A stretch of 64,000 bases of DNA from Mytilus californianus (GCF_021869535.1 NW_026262701.1:6711501-6775500), one strand, 5' to 3'; positions 46,704 through 58,233 are shown, numbered from the stretch's first letter. Program-made: numbers and translations. Notes: a model not told the origin generated them from the sequence alone.

Positions 46704-47049
46704 TTAAGTTTATGTGATAATTGTAGTGAATCTTTATATTTAGGACTATCAACATAAAGTCAATAGTCAGTAAAGCAGGCGAGACATTTCAGCGTGTGCA
46801 CTCTTTGTTATTAAATGTTCATGATTTTAGAAAAAAACTGCTGTTTATTTATATTATTTAAAAAAAAAATCATATGTGATTTGTTTAAAAAATTATTAAA
46901 CTAATCTTCCTTCGTAATAAAGCCAAATGCCCTTTTAAAAAAAAAGGACGGGTCCATGTACTCGTTTTCAAGCTAGAGATTGAAATTAGTTGAAAAATTT
47001 TCTGTGTGGTTTACTGGTCTGTTAGTCAAAGGCAATTGTCTCTGATTTT

Positions 47050-47731
47050 TGTCGAGCCTGCAACTTTTGTCGCAAAAGCAAGACATAGCGATCCTACATT
47101 CCGTCGTCGTCGTTGTCGGAGGCGTCCACAAATATTCACTCTGTGGTTAAAGTTTTTGAAATTTTAATAACTTTCTTAAACTCTCCTGCATTTCAACCAA
47201 ACTTGGACAGAAGCTTGTTTATGATCACAAGATAGTATCCAGAAGAAAATTTTGTAAAAAAAAAAATCCTGTTTATCCGTATTTTACTCATATATGGACT
47301 TAGTTTTTCTGCCAGTTAACATAACATTCACTCTGTGGTTAAAGTTTTTCAAATTTTAATAACTTTCTTAAGCTATCCTGGATTTGTACCACACTTGGAC
47401 AGAAGCTTGTTTATGATCAAAAGCTAGTATCTAGAAGGAAATTTTGTAAAAATTTATTTCCTGTTTATCCGTATATTACTTATACATGTTATAAATTGAC
47501 TTAGTTTTATTCCAGTTAACATTACGTACAGTCTGCAGTTAAAGTTTTTAAAGCATTAATTAGATTCATAAACCTTCTTGGATTTTTACCAAACTTGAAC
47601 AGAACTTCTTACAATCAAAAGATAGTATCTAGAAGAAAATTTTAATAATTTTTTCCCCATTTTTGTTGCGCCTGCGACTTACAGCAAAAGTAAGCGAGAC
47701 ACTGGGTTCCGCGGAACCCTTACGAAATTTT
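47050..47731 (+). mobile_element. Element D, copy 5 (one body unit fewer)
   Basis: Start TGTCGAGCCTGCAAC TTTT GTCGCAA. The body has fewer units than other copies. End AAGCGAGACACT and perfect GGGTTCCGCGGAACCC (47704-47719). Unit-number variation is expected for tandem-bodied elements. Confidence 0.88.
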
Positions 47732-48108
47732 TGTATAACATTATACCTTCTTATACCAGATTATGGGTAAAACGAATTCAGAGGCAAGTGCCTTTGGTTT
47801 CTTTTATCTATTAGAACATCCTGTATCAGATTAAAATTTTTGGTAAAGGAAGTTTACCGTGAAGGTGTGGTCACATGAATTTAAAAAGTTACATGTTCTT
47901 TATGAACTTTTAATACTGTGTAGAAATTTATTTAAAATTTAGAAATTAGTACATTCTCAGTTTAAAGTTTGTGGTTAAAAGTTAACCATGAAGTTTTTGT
48001 AGCATTAACTTAAAACTTACTACAAATGTACTCATATTCATTGAGGTGAACTTTTAAGAGTTTATGACAAATTACATTCACAAATCAAAGAACATGTACA
48101 TAGGATAG
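47732..48108. other. Non-coding spacer
   Basis: AT-rich, nothing recognised. Confidence 0.5.
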
Positions 48109-48654
48109 TGGGGACATCATGTTCTATAGAGCGGGGACATCATGTTCTATAGAGAGGGGACATCATGTTCTATAGAGTGGGGACATCATGTTCTATAGAG
48201 CGAGGACATCATGTTCTATAGAGTGGGGACATCATGTTCTAAAGATAGTGGGGACATCATGTTCTATAGAGTGGGGACATCATGTTCTATAGATAGTGGG
48301 GACATCATGTTCTATAGAGTGGGGACATCATGTTCTATAGAGTGGGGACATCATGTTCTATAGAGCGAGGACATCATGTTCTATAGAGTGGGGACATCAT
48401 GTTCTATAGATAGTGGGGACATCATGTTCTATAGAGTGGGGACATCATGTTCTATAGATAGTGGGGATATCATGTTCTATAGATAGTGGGGACATCATGT
48501 TCTATAGATAGTGGGGACATCATGTTCTATAGAGTGGGGACATCATGTTCTATAGATAGTGGGGACATCATGTTCTATAGAGTGGGGACATCATGTTCTA
48601 TAGATAGTGGGGACATCATGTTCTATAGATAGTGGGGACATCATGTTCTATAGA
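48109..48654. repeat. Minisatellite, about 23 units of 23 or 25 bp
   Basis: Repeats of TGGGGACATCATGTTCTATAG followed by either AG or ATAG, giving two alternating unit lengths. Units are almost identical (rare CGAGGACATC, GGATATC and CTAAAG variants). Very homogeneous, so recently amplified. Confidence 0.97.
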
Positions 48655-48724
48655 CACATCTTCTTGTTATGGTTATTATTTGGTAAGAAATTTTAACCAA
48701 TTAATGAGCTTGAAAAGTCATTAA

Positions 48725-48830
48725 AGATACACTGTACCAGGCTTATAAGTTTAATATGACCGACACATGTTTCATCTACACAGGACTCACATATGGTACT
48801 CAAAATAAAAAATGTGAAAGATTAAAGGAC
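48725..48830 (-). repeat. Degenerate family J fragment
   Basis: Reads ACCAGGCTTATAAGTTT ... GTTTCATCTACACAGGACTC, matching the start of the J repeat at 3293 with substitutions. Confidence 0.55.
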
Positions 48831-48885
48831 TGTAATCACTTAACAACTTTAACTGATTTTTAGATAAAGATCAGGAATCTATGAT

Positions 48886-49101
48886 GTGGGTCTCATTGGG
48901 GTTTAAGCGTGACACAGGATTGGCCGATTTTTTTTTAAGCGTGACACGTGAAAGTCAAATAATTTAGCGTGAAAACGGGAAACGAGGTCGTACGGGACAC
49001 GGTAAATTATATTTGCTATTACGGCAACAAGAAGCAGGATACAGGATTCTGACAAAACAATAAGCGGGATTCCGGGATCAGACCCCCCCAATGAGACCCC
49101 C
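48886..49101. mobile_element. Small TIR element with 6-bp target duplication
   Basis: Ends GTGGGTCTCATTGGGG and CCCCAATGAGACCCCC are inverse complements, and TATGAT flanks both sides (48880-48885, 49102-49107). The 216-bp interior has two AAGCGTGACAC copies. A 62-codon open frame on the minus strand spans its TIR and is not a gene. Confidence 0.9.
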
Positions 49102-49107
49102 TATGAT

Positions 49108-51814
49108 AATCAGCAAGAAAAATAGTCACATATTTTTATAGATTTTGATTCACACAAACTAAAAAACATATTTGTTATTTGAAATATTTATTATTTGTTA
49201 TTTATGGAATTTATTTCTTTGATACTAAAATTGATAAGGAAGTAAATTATGTTATAGCACATGATTATATAGGAAACCTCTATACAACAAAAAGAGCATG
49301 CTATACAATTTGCATATAGCTACAGAAATTGAAAACAATGCAGTTTTGTTACAATGGTGAAAACTCAGTTCTGAGTTAATTGTATAAAGATGGAATGAAA
49401 AATGAAATGAGGATAATTTTTCAAAATTGATTTTTTTAAAATAATAGTTAAATTCACATATGAAAATATGGATCTCTTAAGCCTCATTAACATTGGAAAT
49501 TTATTTTTAAAATGATTGCAGATTTATTTCAATAAGATTTAGAATACTATTACACTGAGGAATGGATGGTGCATGATGACGTTCCTAAGATAAAAATATA
49601 ATTTTATAATTTTCGTAAAGTCTAAAGGTTATCCAGAAAGGTGACTTTGCTACCAAATATACCAGAACATGTTGAAACATTTGATTTAAAAATCTTTTTT
49701 TTATTATTTTAGTCTACATATGTCTACTTTGTCAATACTATCATGCTTCATAAGCAATCCATATATTTTCCCAATCAGTTCAATTCTCAATTCTGCACAT
49801 CCTGGCATTTAAATTTTATAAGAGTGATGTAATACAAAATGTACTGATTTCTTGGGACTTGAACCTTAGAATAAACATACTCAAAAATGGTTGATGACAT
49901 CAGTAATTAACACAGGTATCACATTTATAACTTTTTCAAAGTATGATACATTTTCCAAAACAAAATTTTATAATGAAAACTGTATTTTTAAATCGGAGAA
50001 ACAATTCTTTTATTTTTATTTTACTTCCTTAGCACTTTGTCAAATTTACGTTGGTAGAAATTAAAGGTTCTATATTAATGTTTATTTCATGGTTATGATA
50101 TCATGCCAAAAAAAGAGAATTTCTAATTTTATCATACTGCTGGATCACACTGTTTTAAGGTCAAGTTACAGTAAATTAGTGAAGTCACAAAATTTTTGAA
50201 TTTCTGCATACACTAGTGGCATATTGAATTTGAACTTAAATAAAATTGAAAAAAAAATTTATTTCATAAATTCTATTGAATGAAAATTCTTTAAACAAAT
50301 TGGACATTTGTATGGAATACACGTAAAATGAGGGAATATTATACTTAGGATTGACCTCATCATTTCTCTAAACAAGTTAATAGATTTTTTCTTAGAATCG
50401 ATTTGATGTTACTGGGTATAATATACTTCCTTTTAAATGATAAAGACTAATTATAGAATCAGCTCCATTGTTTTGTAGATATTGTTCATCTATAATTATA
50501 AGTGTGTTCATGAGAAAATTATCTACCTTATGATATATGGCTTAAACTGCATTACAAAAGTGATATGCTTATACAATGTACTATGTTTTTTTTACAAATG
50601 ACAGAGAACCAATGCTTGGTAAATCTTTAATATGATAGAATCTGTAAAGTGAATACCCTGGATATGCAAAGTTGTATAAAATGTTAAAGACTGTTATAAC
50701 AACAACACTTTAGGGATTGCTGCAGTATAAATTTAAAGAAATCAATGATATTTTTAATTATTTTTTTCACAAAAGAACTCGTCTTTGTAAATATTTTCGT
50801 TATTTCCTACGATAATTTGATATCATTAATACAGAAATTTAAGCTGGCAAAAACATATACATATTTTAGGAATATCTATTGATTAGTGGAATGAGGATTT
50901 AAAGATAATTTATTAGAACATTTTTGTTTGATTTTACAGACATTCTATACGGTGTTCATTGATTTATACAATTTTCAAAAGATTTCATATTTAGACATTA
51001 TGTTTTTTTTTTTGGGGGGGGGGGGGGGGCACTACAGATAATAATCCCAATTGATGGTGCCAGCTCTTCAAATACAGTACTGTTGTTCTTATTCTAGTGC
51101 AATACTCATAAAATATTCAAAATAAATCTACTTAAATATGACAGAGACTCAAGCTGGGATTGCACAATAATGTTGCCAATGACTTTGATTGTCAACCATA
51201 AAATTGAAGGCAGATTTTATCCAATCAAAACAGATGTCAAGTGGCCTTGACCCCATTTTCATGGTTCAGTGTGTTATTGCTCAGTTATTATCTCTAAAAT
51301 CAGTAGAATTGTTGTAAGGTGTACATTTCTTGTGCAGTGTTAAATGTTTTGTTTTCTTGTAGGTTACTACAGTAAGTAAAAGGTCAACTTTGATTGGTTT
51401 ATAAAATCAATGTATATATGTTGTTGGAGAGGGGGCACTTGACCTCATTATCCAGTTTAATTTTGTTGAATATTTATACATTATCGTTGATCATCTCAAC
51501 AAGATTGATTTTCTCGCTTGAGCCGGTACGGCACGTGCCCCCTTAGTTTCTAGCGATAATTTTCATATCACTCGACTCCGCTGAGAAAGGAAATTATCAG
51601 TCAGTAAGATCAAAGGAAATTTTCGTAAAATAGCGATAATAAGTTTTCTTGATAGATATAGAAAAACCATTGTCTCAAAGAATATCAACATATAAGTTAA
51701 AGGAAAATGAAGCAGAACGGAAAACAAATGTAAATAATATAGAGGTATCTTTCAGTAAAAAAAAAATTGCATGGAATTAAAACTGAAAACTAAATTTGTT
51801 TGCTTTAATTTCAG
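49108..51814. other. AT-rich intergenic or intronic DNA
   Basis: No coding motif found. Contains a T11-G16 homopolymer junction (51003-51029) and a degenerate B fragment at about 51240-51480 (CCTTGACCCCATTTTCATGG, TTGTAAGGTGTACATTTC). Confidence 0.5.
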
Positions 51815-51893
51815 GAACTATTAAAGGTGACAATATTTGAGTTTTCTTGTTGACATGAACAGAGACAATGATGACACTATCACATCAACTGAG
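51815..51893 (+). CDS. First coding exon of the repeat-rich protein (MNRDNDDTITSTE)
   Basis: The acceptor TTTAATTTCAG ends at 51814 and the donor GAG|GTATGT follows 51893. The ATG at 51855 is the first in its frame after an in-frame TGA 27 bp upstream (51828-51830), which supports it as the start and makes 51815-51854 5' UTR. The 13 codons end in phase 0 and join in frame to 60257. The encoded N-terminus is acidic and has no signal peptide, which argues against secretion. The call depends on splice-site quality and phase agreement; no transcript evidence is available. A competing first exon is proposed at 38527. Confidence 0.6.
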
Positions 51894-52518
51894 GTATGTA
51901 CAAGTTAGTTTAGTAACCAAGGCAACATACAATTGAAAAACAATATTCTATATTATAAAAGCTGTCTTAAAACTACTTGAGACTTATGGAGAATATTTAA
52001 TTGTATGTTATTTGATGTAACAGTAGATGTTTCATAGTGACAGTATTTGTTTGTATGTAGATGTTTCAGGTCTTAGACTGAATAGTGTATTATTCTGAAA
52101 ATAGCATTGCTTGTAAATTTTGACTGAAATGTAGATGAGGTTTATTTTGGAAGTAATTGGGTTTGTTCAAAGTATATCAAGAATTTATTGCATTTTGAAA
52201 ATGTTTTATTTTGATGGCCAGAGTAAAACACATTTTTGTAGACCTTATTGCCTTTCTGGGATTTGCAATACTAATTGAAAATCATTATTTATTTTATTCA
52301 TTATAAATATATCTTACAACAGTCACTGTAGCTTTGCCCAGCATATATTTTGCGTATGGGGTCAAAATTTACAGGAACTTGTGTGTTGTCAAGTAATGTT
52401 AAACAAATAGCCGTAAGATGTATTGAGTTGATAGTTAGGATAACTTACATTTAAATATATATAAAATGTTTTTAAATAATTTCACTACAAATAATTAGTA
52501 AGTCAGCATTCAGAAAAA

Positions 52519-52823
52519 AGTAGGTTGAATTACCAAACTTTTCTTATAAAGTAGGTTAAGTTAACAAACTTTTCTTATAAAGTAGGTTGAATTACAAAAC
52601 TTTTCTTATAAAGTAGGTTGAATTACCAAACTTTTCTTATAAAGTAGGTTTAATTACCAAACTTTTCTTATAAAGTAGGTTAGTTAACAAACTTTTCTTA
52701 TAAAGTAGGTTGAATTACAAAACTTTTCTTATAAAGTAGGTTGAATTACCAAACTTTTCTTATAAAGTAGGTTTAATTACCAAACTTTTCTTATAAGTAG
52801 GTTAAATTACCAAACTTCTTTTG
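52519..52823. repeat. Minisatellite, 10 units of about 31 bp with 4-unit order
   Basis: Units of TAGGTTGAATTACCAAACTT followed by TTCTTATAAAG. Variant types recur in the order (AAGTTAAC), (GAATTACAA), (GAATTACC), (TAATTACC) and again in the same order, giving a higher-order period of four units (about 123 bp). Confidence 0.93.
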
Positions 52824-53513
52824 GTTTTACTGGATTTGGTTTCATTGTTGTGAAGTTTATTTTGACATCTTTGGTACTATAAAATATTAGTTCATAACAT
52901 CATATACAGAAGGTGATAGGTCAATAATTGGGACAAATATATATTATTCATTATTTTACTGACTTAAGTTAAAGTTGACCTTAGATTCTTTAGCTTGGTT
53001 CTGTGACATCCTCAATATGTATGTCATCTGTCAAGGTATAATGATTTTTTATTGATTGATTTCAAGTAACAATAAATGGGCAATGTCACATCTGTCAAAC
53101 AAATTTGAATACAGTTTCAGCATGTTGAACTTCAAATGATCATTGAAAAAAAAATTATGAATAATTTCTCATTTCTGTGACATATTTTGAAAATAAAAAT
53201 TCTAAAATTTATGTTAATGTTTAAACAATATGTATAAAAACATTGATTATACTCATTTCTCTAAAACAAATCTATAAACATTGATTTGAGAATATTGTTT
53301 GGTAGATTTTCATTTTAATGATATTATACTTATAGTAATATTATACTTGTAAATAATTTAAGTCAGTATATTAATTCTTGGTCCATGAATCATTCAGAGT
53401 TGAGTTTAAGGTTGAAAAATTTAAGAAAACATCAAAGTAAGTATTGAATAATATGAAGCCATGACATTTTCTGTTTAATCTGTGAACACAATATAGAATA
53501 ATCATTCATTATT

Positions 53514-53651
53514 CAGGGGCGGATTTAGTGGGGAGGGCCGTTATGGAGCTTCATTTATGGTAAATCCAGACTTTTTACCGATTCCACTTCAAATTTTGTC
53601 TAGTTTGGGGGCTGACCGGCCCCCTTTTTCAAAATCCTGGATCTGCATCTG
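53514..53651. mobile_element. Small GC-rich element with inverted ends
   Basis: Starts CAGGGGCGGATTTAG and ends CAAAATCCTGGATCTGC, which are partly inverse complementary. It has GGGGGCTGACCGGCCCCC inside. It resembles the 'caggggcggatccaggatttt' class found in many animal genomes (recognised, not verified). Target duplication not found. Confidence 0.55.
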
Positions 53652-54111
53652 ATAATCATTTAATTGGTATAATATAATGTGTGCAAACCAGGAGTAAACT
53701 TAAGTAACATACCACATCTTCTTATTTATATTAAAAGTCCATTAGTGTCACAAAGCATTTAATTTACAAAGTCACAAAACATTTTATTCACAAAGTCACA
53801 AATTACAATATTAAAAACATTTAAAACAACAAAACACCCTATGTTTTTATAAACCTGCAATTTAATAAATGTGGGCAAATCAGGATGACACCATCACTAG
53901 CTTGTAACAGCCTTGTAATTGTAATTGACTGTTCCATAGGCTTGCATGCAAAACAGCTGATCTTTGAAATTTTTTTAAAACAAAATGCTACATAGAATTT
54001 TTTTATCATGTACATATCATGTATTTAGTAATGTGAAATTGTGATTTAATGGGGAAAAAAAGTGCCTCATGCCATGAAGAATATGAAACCCTGAAGTAAA
54101 AACTACTTTTT

Positions 54112-54545
54112 AGCTCACCTGGCCCAAAGGGCCAAGTGAGCTTTTCTCATCACTTGGCGTCCGTCGTCCATCCTCGTCGTCGTCCGTCGTCGTTAGCTTT
54201 TACAAAAATCTTCTCCTCTGAAACCACTGGGCCAAATTTAACCAAACTTGGCCACAATCATCATTAGGGTATCTAGTTTAAAATAATTGTCCAATGACCC
54301 CGCCAACCGACCAAGATGGCCACCATGGCTAAAAATAGAACATAGGAGTAAAATGTAGATTTTGGCTTATATCTCTGAAATCAAAGCATTTAGAGTAAAT
54401 CTGACAGGATTAAACTGATTATCAGGTCAAGATCTATCTGGCCTGAAATTATCAGACAAATCTGACAACCCGTTGTTGGGTTGCTGCCCCTGAATTGGTA
54501 ATTTTAAGGAAATTTTGCAGTTTTTGGTTATTATCTTGAATATTA
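54112..54545 (+). mobile_element. Element E, left part
   Basis: Start hairpin 54112-54142 (AGCTCACCTGGCCC...GGGCCAAGTGAGCT), then GTCCGTCGTC repeats. The body includes ACCACTGGGCCAAATTTAACC and GTTGTTGGGTTGCTGCCCCTG. It is cut at ATTATTATA by element F. A matching body unit reappears at 57080-57420 after F. Confidence 0.85.
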
Positions 54546-55095
54546 TTATACCCAACGCAACGAGTTGCAGAGGGTATAATGTTTTTGACACGTCCGTCCG
54601 TCTGACCGTCCGTCTGTCTGTCCGTCTGTCAGTCCGTCAGTCCTGTTTCTTGTCATCCCAACTCCTCTCAAACCACACAACAGAATTTCACGAAACCTTT
54701 TTAGATAATAAGGACATACTATGTAGTTGTGCAAATCGACAGGAAATTACGATTCAATTTTTTTTCTAGGAGTTACGCCCCTTTGAACTTATTTGCCCAA
54801 TATTCTACTGCAACAGTTTGTCATCGCAACTCCTCTCAAACCACACAACAGAATTTCATGAAACCTTTTCAGATAATAAGGACATACTACGTAGATGTGC
54901 ATATCGACAGGAAATTACGATTCAATTTTTTTTTCCAGGAGTTACGCCCCTTTGAACTTATTTGCCCAATATACTACTGCAACCTTTTGTCATCGCAACT
55001 CCTCTCAAACCACACAACAGAATTTCACGAAACCTTTTTAGATAATAAGGACATACTATGTAGATGTGCATATGAAAGGAAATTATGATTCAATT

Positions 55096-55155
55096 TTTAT
55101 ACGCCCGTTTACGGGACGTATTATGGTATACCGTTGTCCGTCTGTCCATCTGTCC
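55096..55155 (+). mobile_element. Element A, start scrap only
   Basis: The start hairpin (55099-55121) and about 30 bp of GTCCGTCTGTCC are followed directly by F-end sequence. No A body. Confidence 0.8.
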
Positions 55156-55346
55156 GTGAGGTATGTGAGCGCGCTCACTAAGGTTCTTTAATTATAGATA
55201 GAGATAAACTGTAAACAGCAATAATGTTCAGCAAAGTAAGATCTACTAATAAGTCAGCATGACCAAAATTGTCAGTTCACCCCTTTAGGAGTTATTCCCC
55301 TTTATAGTCAATTTTTAACAATTTTTCTTAAATTTTTGTAATCTTT
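55156..55346 (+). repeat. Duplicated F-end plus E-body segment
   Basis: Almost identical to 56924-57110. It includes GGTATGTGAGCGCGCTCACT (palindrome 55165-55178) and runs on through AGATAGAGATAAACTGTAAAC and CAGTTCACCCCTTTAGGAG to TTTTTGTAATCTTTTAC. It is placed inside the F body where it does not belong. Confidence 0.88.
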
Positions 55347-55550
55347 TACGCCCCTTTATTCGGAAATTATGATTCAATTTTTTTTTCTAGGAGTTACGCC
55401 CCTTTGAACTTATTTACTTTAATGTACTACTGCAACAGTTTGTCATCTCAACTCTTCTGAAACCACACAACAAAATTTCATGAAACTTTGTAGATAATAA
55501 GGACATACTACGTAGATGTGCATATCGACAGGAAATTACGATTCAATTTT

Positions 55551-56488
55551 TATACGCCCGTTTACGGGACGTATTATGGTATACCTCTGTCCGTCTGTCC
55601 GTCCGTCGTCAACATGTCCGACATTAACTCAAAAATGCTTTAACCAATTTGCATAAAACTTTGGTGAATTGTTTATATCTATTGACGTGAGCTCCCTTTC
55701 GTTTTTTATAAAATTTAGATTCTAGGTTTCCGAGTTATGGGGTTTTATTCATTAAAAAAAGGGGGATTTTCCAGTTTTCGGACAATAAGTCAAGAATGCT
55801 TTCACCAACTTGCAAGAAATTATGGTGAATTGTTTATATCTATTGACATGAGCTCCCTTTAGATTTTTATAAATTTTAGATTTTACGTTTTCTGAGTTAA
55901 GGGTTTTTTTCATAAGAAAAGGGGGGATTTTCCAGTTTTCGGACAAAAACTCAAAAATGCTTTCAGCAATTCTTATGAAACTTTGGTGAATTGTTTGTAT
56001 GTATTGATGGAAGCTCCCTTTAGAATTTTATACATTTTACATTTTACATTTTTGAGTTATGGGGTTTTATTCAATAAAAAAGGGGTGATTTTCCAGTTTT
56101 CGGACAATAACTCAAAAATGCTGTCACCAATTCTCATGAAACTTTGGTGAACTGTTTATATCTATTGATGTAAGCTCCCTTTTTAATTTCATAAATTTCT
56201 AATATGACATTGAGAATTAATTGAACTTTATTTGTTTATAGTCTGACAACAGATTTACTAAGTATTGCACAACAGCAAGAAATCTTTAATTGAATATAAA
56301 TTCAATTCATATAACCAATTTCAAGATCTTTGACTACATTTATTCAGAAACCTATAATATGTCATATATTTAATTACAATCCAAATTCAGACCTGAATCA
56401 AGCTTGAATATTGTGTACATTTTTGCCCCAACTGTTCAGGGTTGGACCTCTGCGGGCGTATCTAGCTGCGCTCAGCGAAGCAGTTTAT
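55551..56488 (+). mobile_element. Element A, copy 4 (nested in F)
   Basis: Start hairpin at 55552 and four body units very similar to copy 3. The right end is GCGGGCGTAT plus palindrome 56465-56481. It lies in the T-run of F (ATTCAATTTTT... / ...TTCCAGGATTTACG). Confidence 0.9.
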
Positions 56489-56946
56489 TATTCCAGGATT
56501 TACGCCCCTTTGAACTTATTTGCCCAATATACTACTGCAACCTTTTGTCATCGCAACTCCTCTCAAACCACACAACAGAATTTCATGAAACCTTTTCAGA
56601 TGATAAGGACATACTACGTAGATGTGCATATCCACAGGAAATTACGATTCAATTTTTATACGACCACAAAAATTGAAAATTTTTTTTCTAGGAGTTACGC
56701 CCCTTTGAACTTATTTGCTTCAATATACCTCTGCAACAGTTTGTCATCGCAACTCCTCTGAAACCACACAATAGAATTTCATGAAACTTTGTAGATAATA
56801 AGGACATACTAGGTAGATGTGCATATCGACAGGAAATTATGATTCAATTTGTTTTTCTTATACAATTTTTTTTTCTTGCAGTTATTTTATTTCTCTAGTG
56901 ACAATGTGGGGACGTGGGGTATGTGAGCGCGCTCACTAAGGTTCTT

Positions 56947-57420
56947 TAATTATAGATAGAGATAAACTGTAAACAGCAATAATGTTCAGCAAAGAAAGAT
57001 CTACTAATAAGTCAGCATGACCGAAATTGTCAGTTCACCCCTTTAGGAGTTATTCCCCTTTATAGTCAATTTTTAACAATTTTTCTTAAATTTTTGTAAT
57101 CTTTTACAAAAATCTTCTTCTCTGAATTTACTGAGACAAATTTAACCATACTTGGCCATAATCATTATTAGGGTATCTAGTTTAAAAAATTTGTCTAATG
57201 ACCCCGCTTTCCAACCATCATGGCCGACATGGTTAAAAATAGAACATAGGGGTAAAATGCAGTTTTTGGTTTATATCTCTGAAACTAAAGCATTTAGAGC
57301 AAATCTGACAGGTGGCAAAAATGTTCATCAGATTTAGATTTATCTGCCCTGAAATTTTCAGAAGAATCCGTCAGCCGTTGTTGGTTTGCTGCCCCTGAGT
57401 TAGTTTCTACTTGCTGTTTT
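56947..57420 (+). mobile_element. Element E, right part
   Basis: Continues the E body after F (TTATAGATAGAGATAAACTG ...) and contains a second E unit homologous to 54190-54490 (GGGTATCTAGTTTAAAA, AGAACATAGGGGTAAAATG, GTTGCTGCCCCTGA equivalents). The expected E right end is not clear and is probably decayed. Confidence 0.75.
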
Positions 57421-58233
57421 TACTAGTCTGTACCACTTCTTGTAAATATGATATCCTTCCACTTTCCTGTATTGTTAAATGTAATCCCATTATAATAGGA
57501 GTACTCTTTTCTGAAATCAGGCAAAATTTGGAATATAAGTCGTCTACCAAATGATCTGTAAATCTCAAATTTGCATCTTTTAAAAGATGTTTTCTAATTA
57601 TTTGGATATTGTGAAGCTATGGGAGAATTCTTATTAATTTATTTTTTTTCATTTTCCTTCACAATGATTAAACCAAATACAACTTTTTACCCCTGCCCCA
57701 TTTTTCCAGGGAAATCTATCCAAGTGGGCCTTTTGTTTTAGTCAAATTGAAAAACTTCCCAAAAACTTTTTCAAAAAGAAGAACTTGTTGCAATACAGCT
57801 TTATATACACAAGGTTGAATATTTCTTTCTCTTTATTGATTACACATGTGCACATACATGCCTACTATATCATGGTTTTACTTCACATCCCCATGCGTAT
57901 AACATAATTTGCAATAAAAACCTCGAAAAAACAAAATGATTACTCAAGTTGGTGTTTTTGGTAAGAATATTTATTACTTGTAACACCTAAGCACAAAAAT
58001 CCCTGTCGGCATGGATAGTATTGGAGAAATTTTACTATTCAAACAAAATTTTATTTATTTTAACCCAAAAATGGAATTTTCAATTAACATTGCAGTGCCA
58101 CAGACAGGAAAAGAAGTAATAGACTCTTGTAAAATGAAAATTTTATGAAAAAAGGTTCATTTTATATGTATTCCACTTAAATGTCAACAATTGAGCCATA
58201 AAATTATTAACCCTAAAGAAAAATTCTAGTTTT
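57421..58233. other. No gene recognised
   Basis: AT-rich DNA inside the proposed intron; nothing recognised. Confidence 0.5.

Larger units (their letters stand above)
44248..46809 (+). mobile_element. Element B with nested G and D
   Basis: Start hairpin TGTCGAGCCTGGGACTTCTG (44251) and GGCGGCGGTG. B units run to 45131, a G MITE occupies 45136-46703 (itself holding a D element), and B resumes as GTTTATGTGATAATTGTAG. The end is GCAGGCGAGACATTTCAGCG (46775-46795). This is a three-level nest: B, then G, then D. Confidence 0.9.
54546..56946 (+). mobile_element. Element F, disrupted, inserted in E
   Basis: Start hairpin 54546-54579 (TTATACCC..CGCAAC..GTTGC..GGGTATAA) and GTCCGTCTGTCTG run. Units of about 165 bp follow (CAACTCCTCTCAAACCACAC, TAATAAGGACATACTA, GGAGTTACGCCCCTTTGAAC). 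The right end is GGGTAT (56927-56932) followed by a perfect palindrome GTGAGCGCGCTCAC (56933-56946). The body is interrupted by an A start scrap, a duplicated F-end/E segment, and a full A copy. Confidence 0.85.

Noticed and set aside
48109-48654. The GGGGACATCATGTTC array considered as a CRISPR or operator array
   Set aside because: Units are contiguous with no variable spacers; it is a plain minisatellite.
48903-49091. 62-codon frame on the minus strand beginning MGGSDPGIPL
   Set aside because: It lies entirely within the small TIR element, using its terminal repeat; no reason to think it is translated.
54546-54734. 62-codon minus frame rich in TDGQTDG repeats
   Set aside because: It is the translation of the GTCCGTCTGTCC run at the start of element F.
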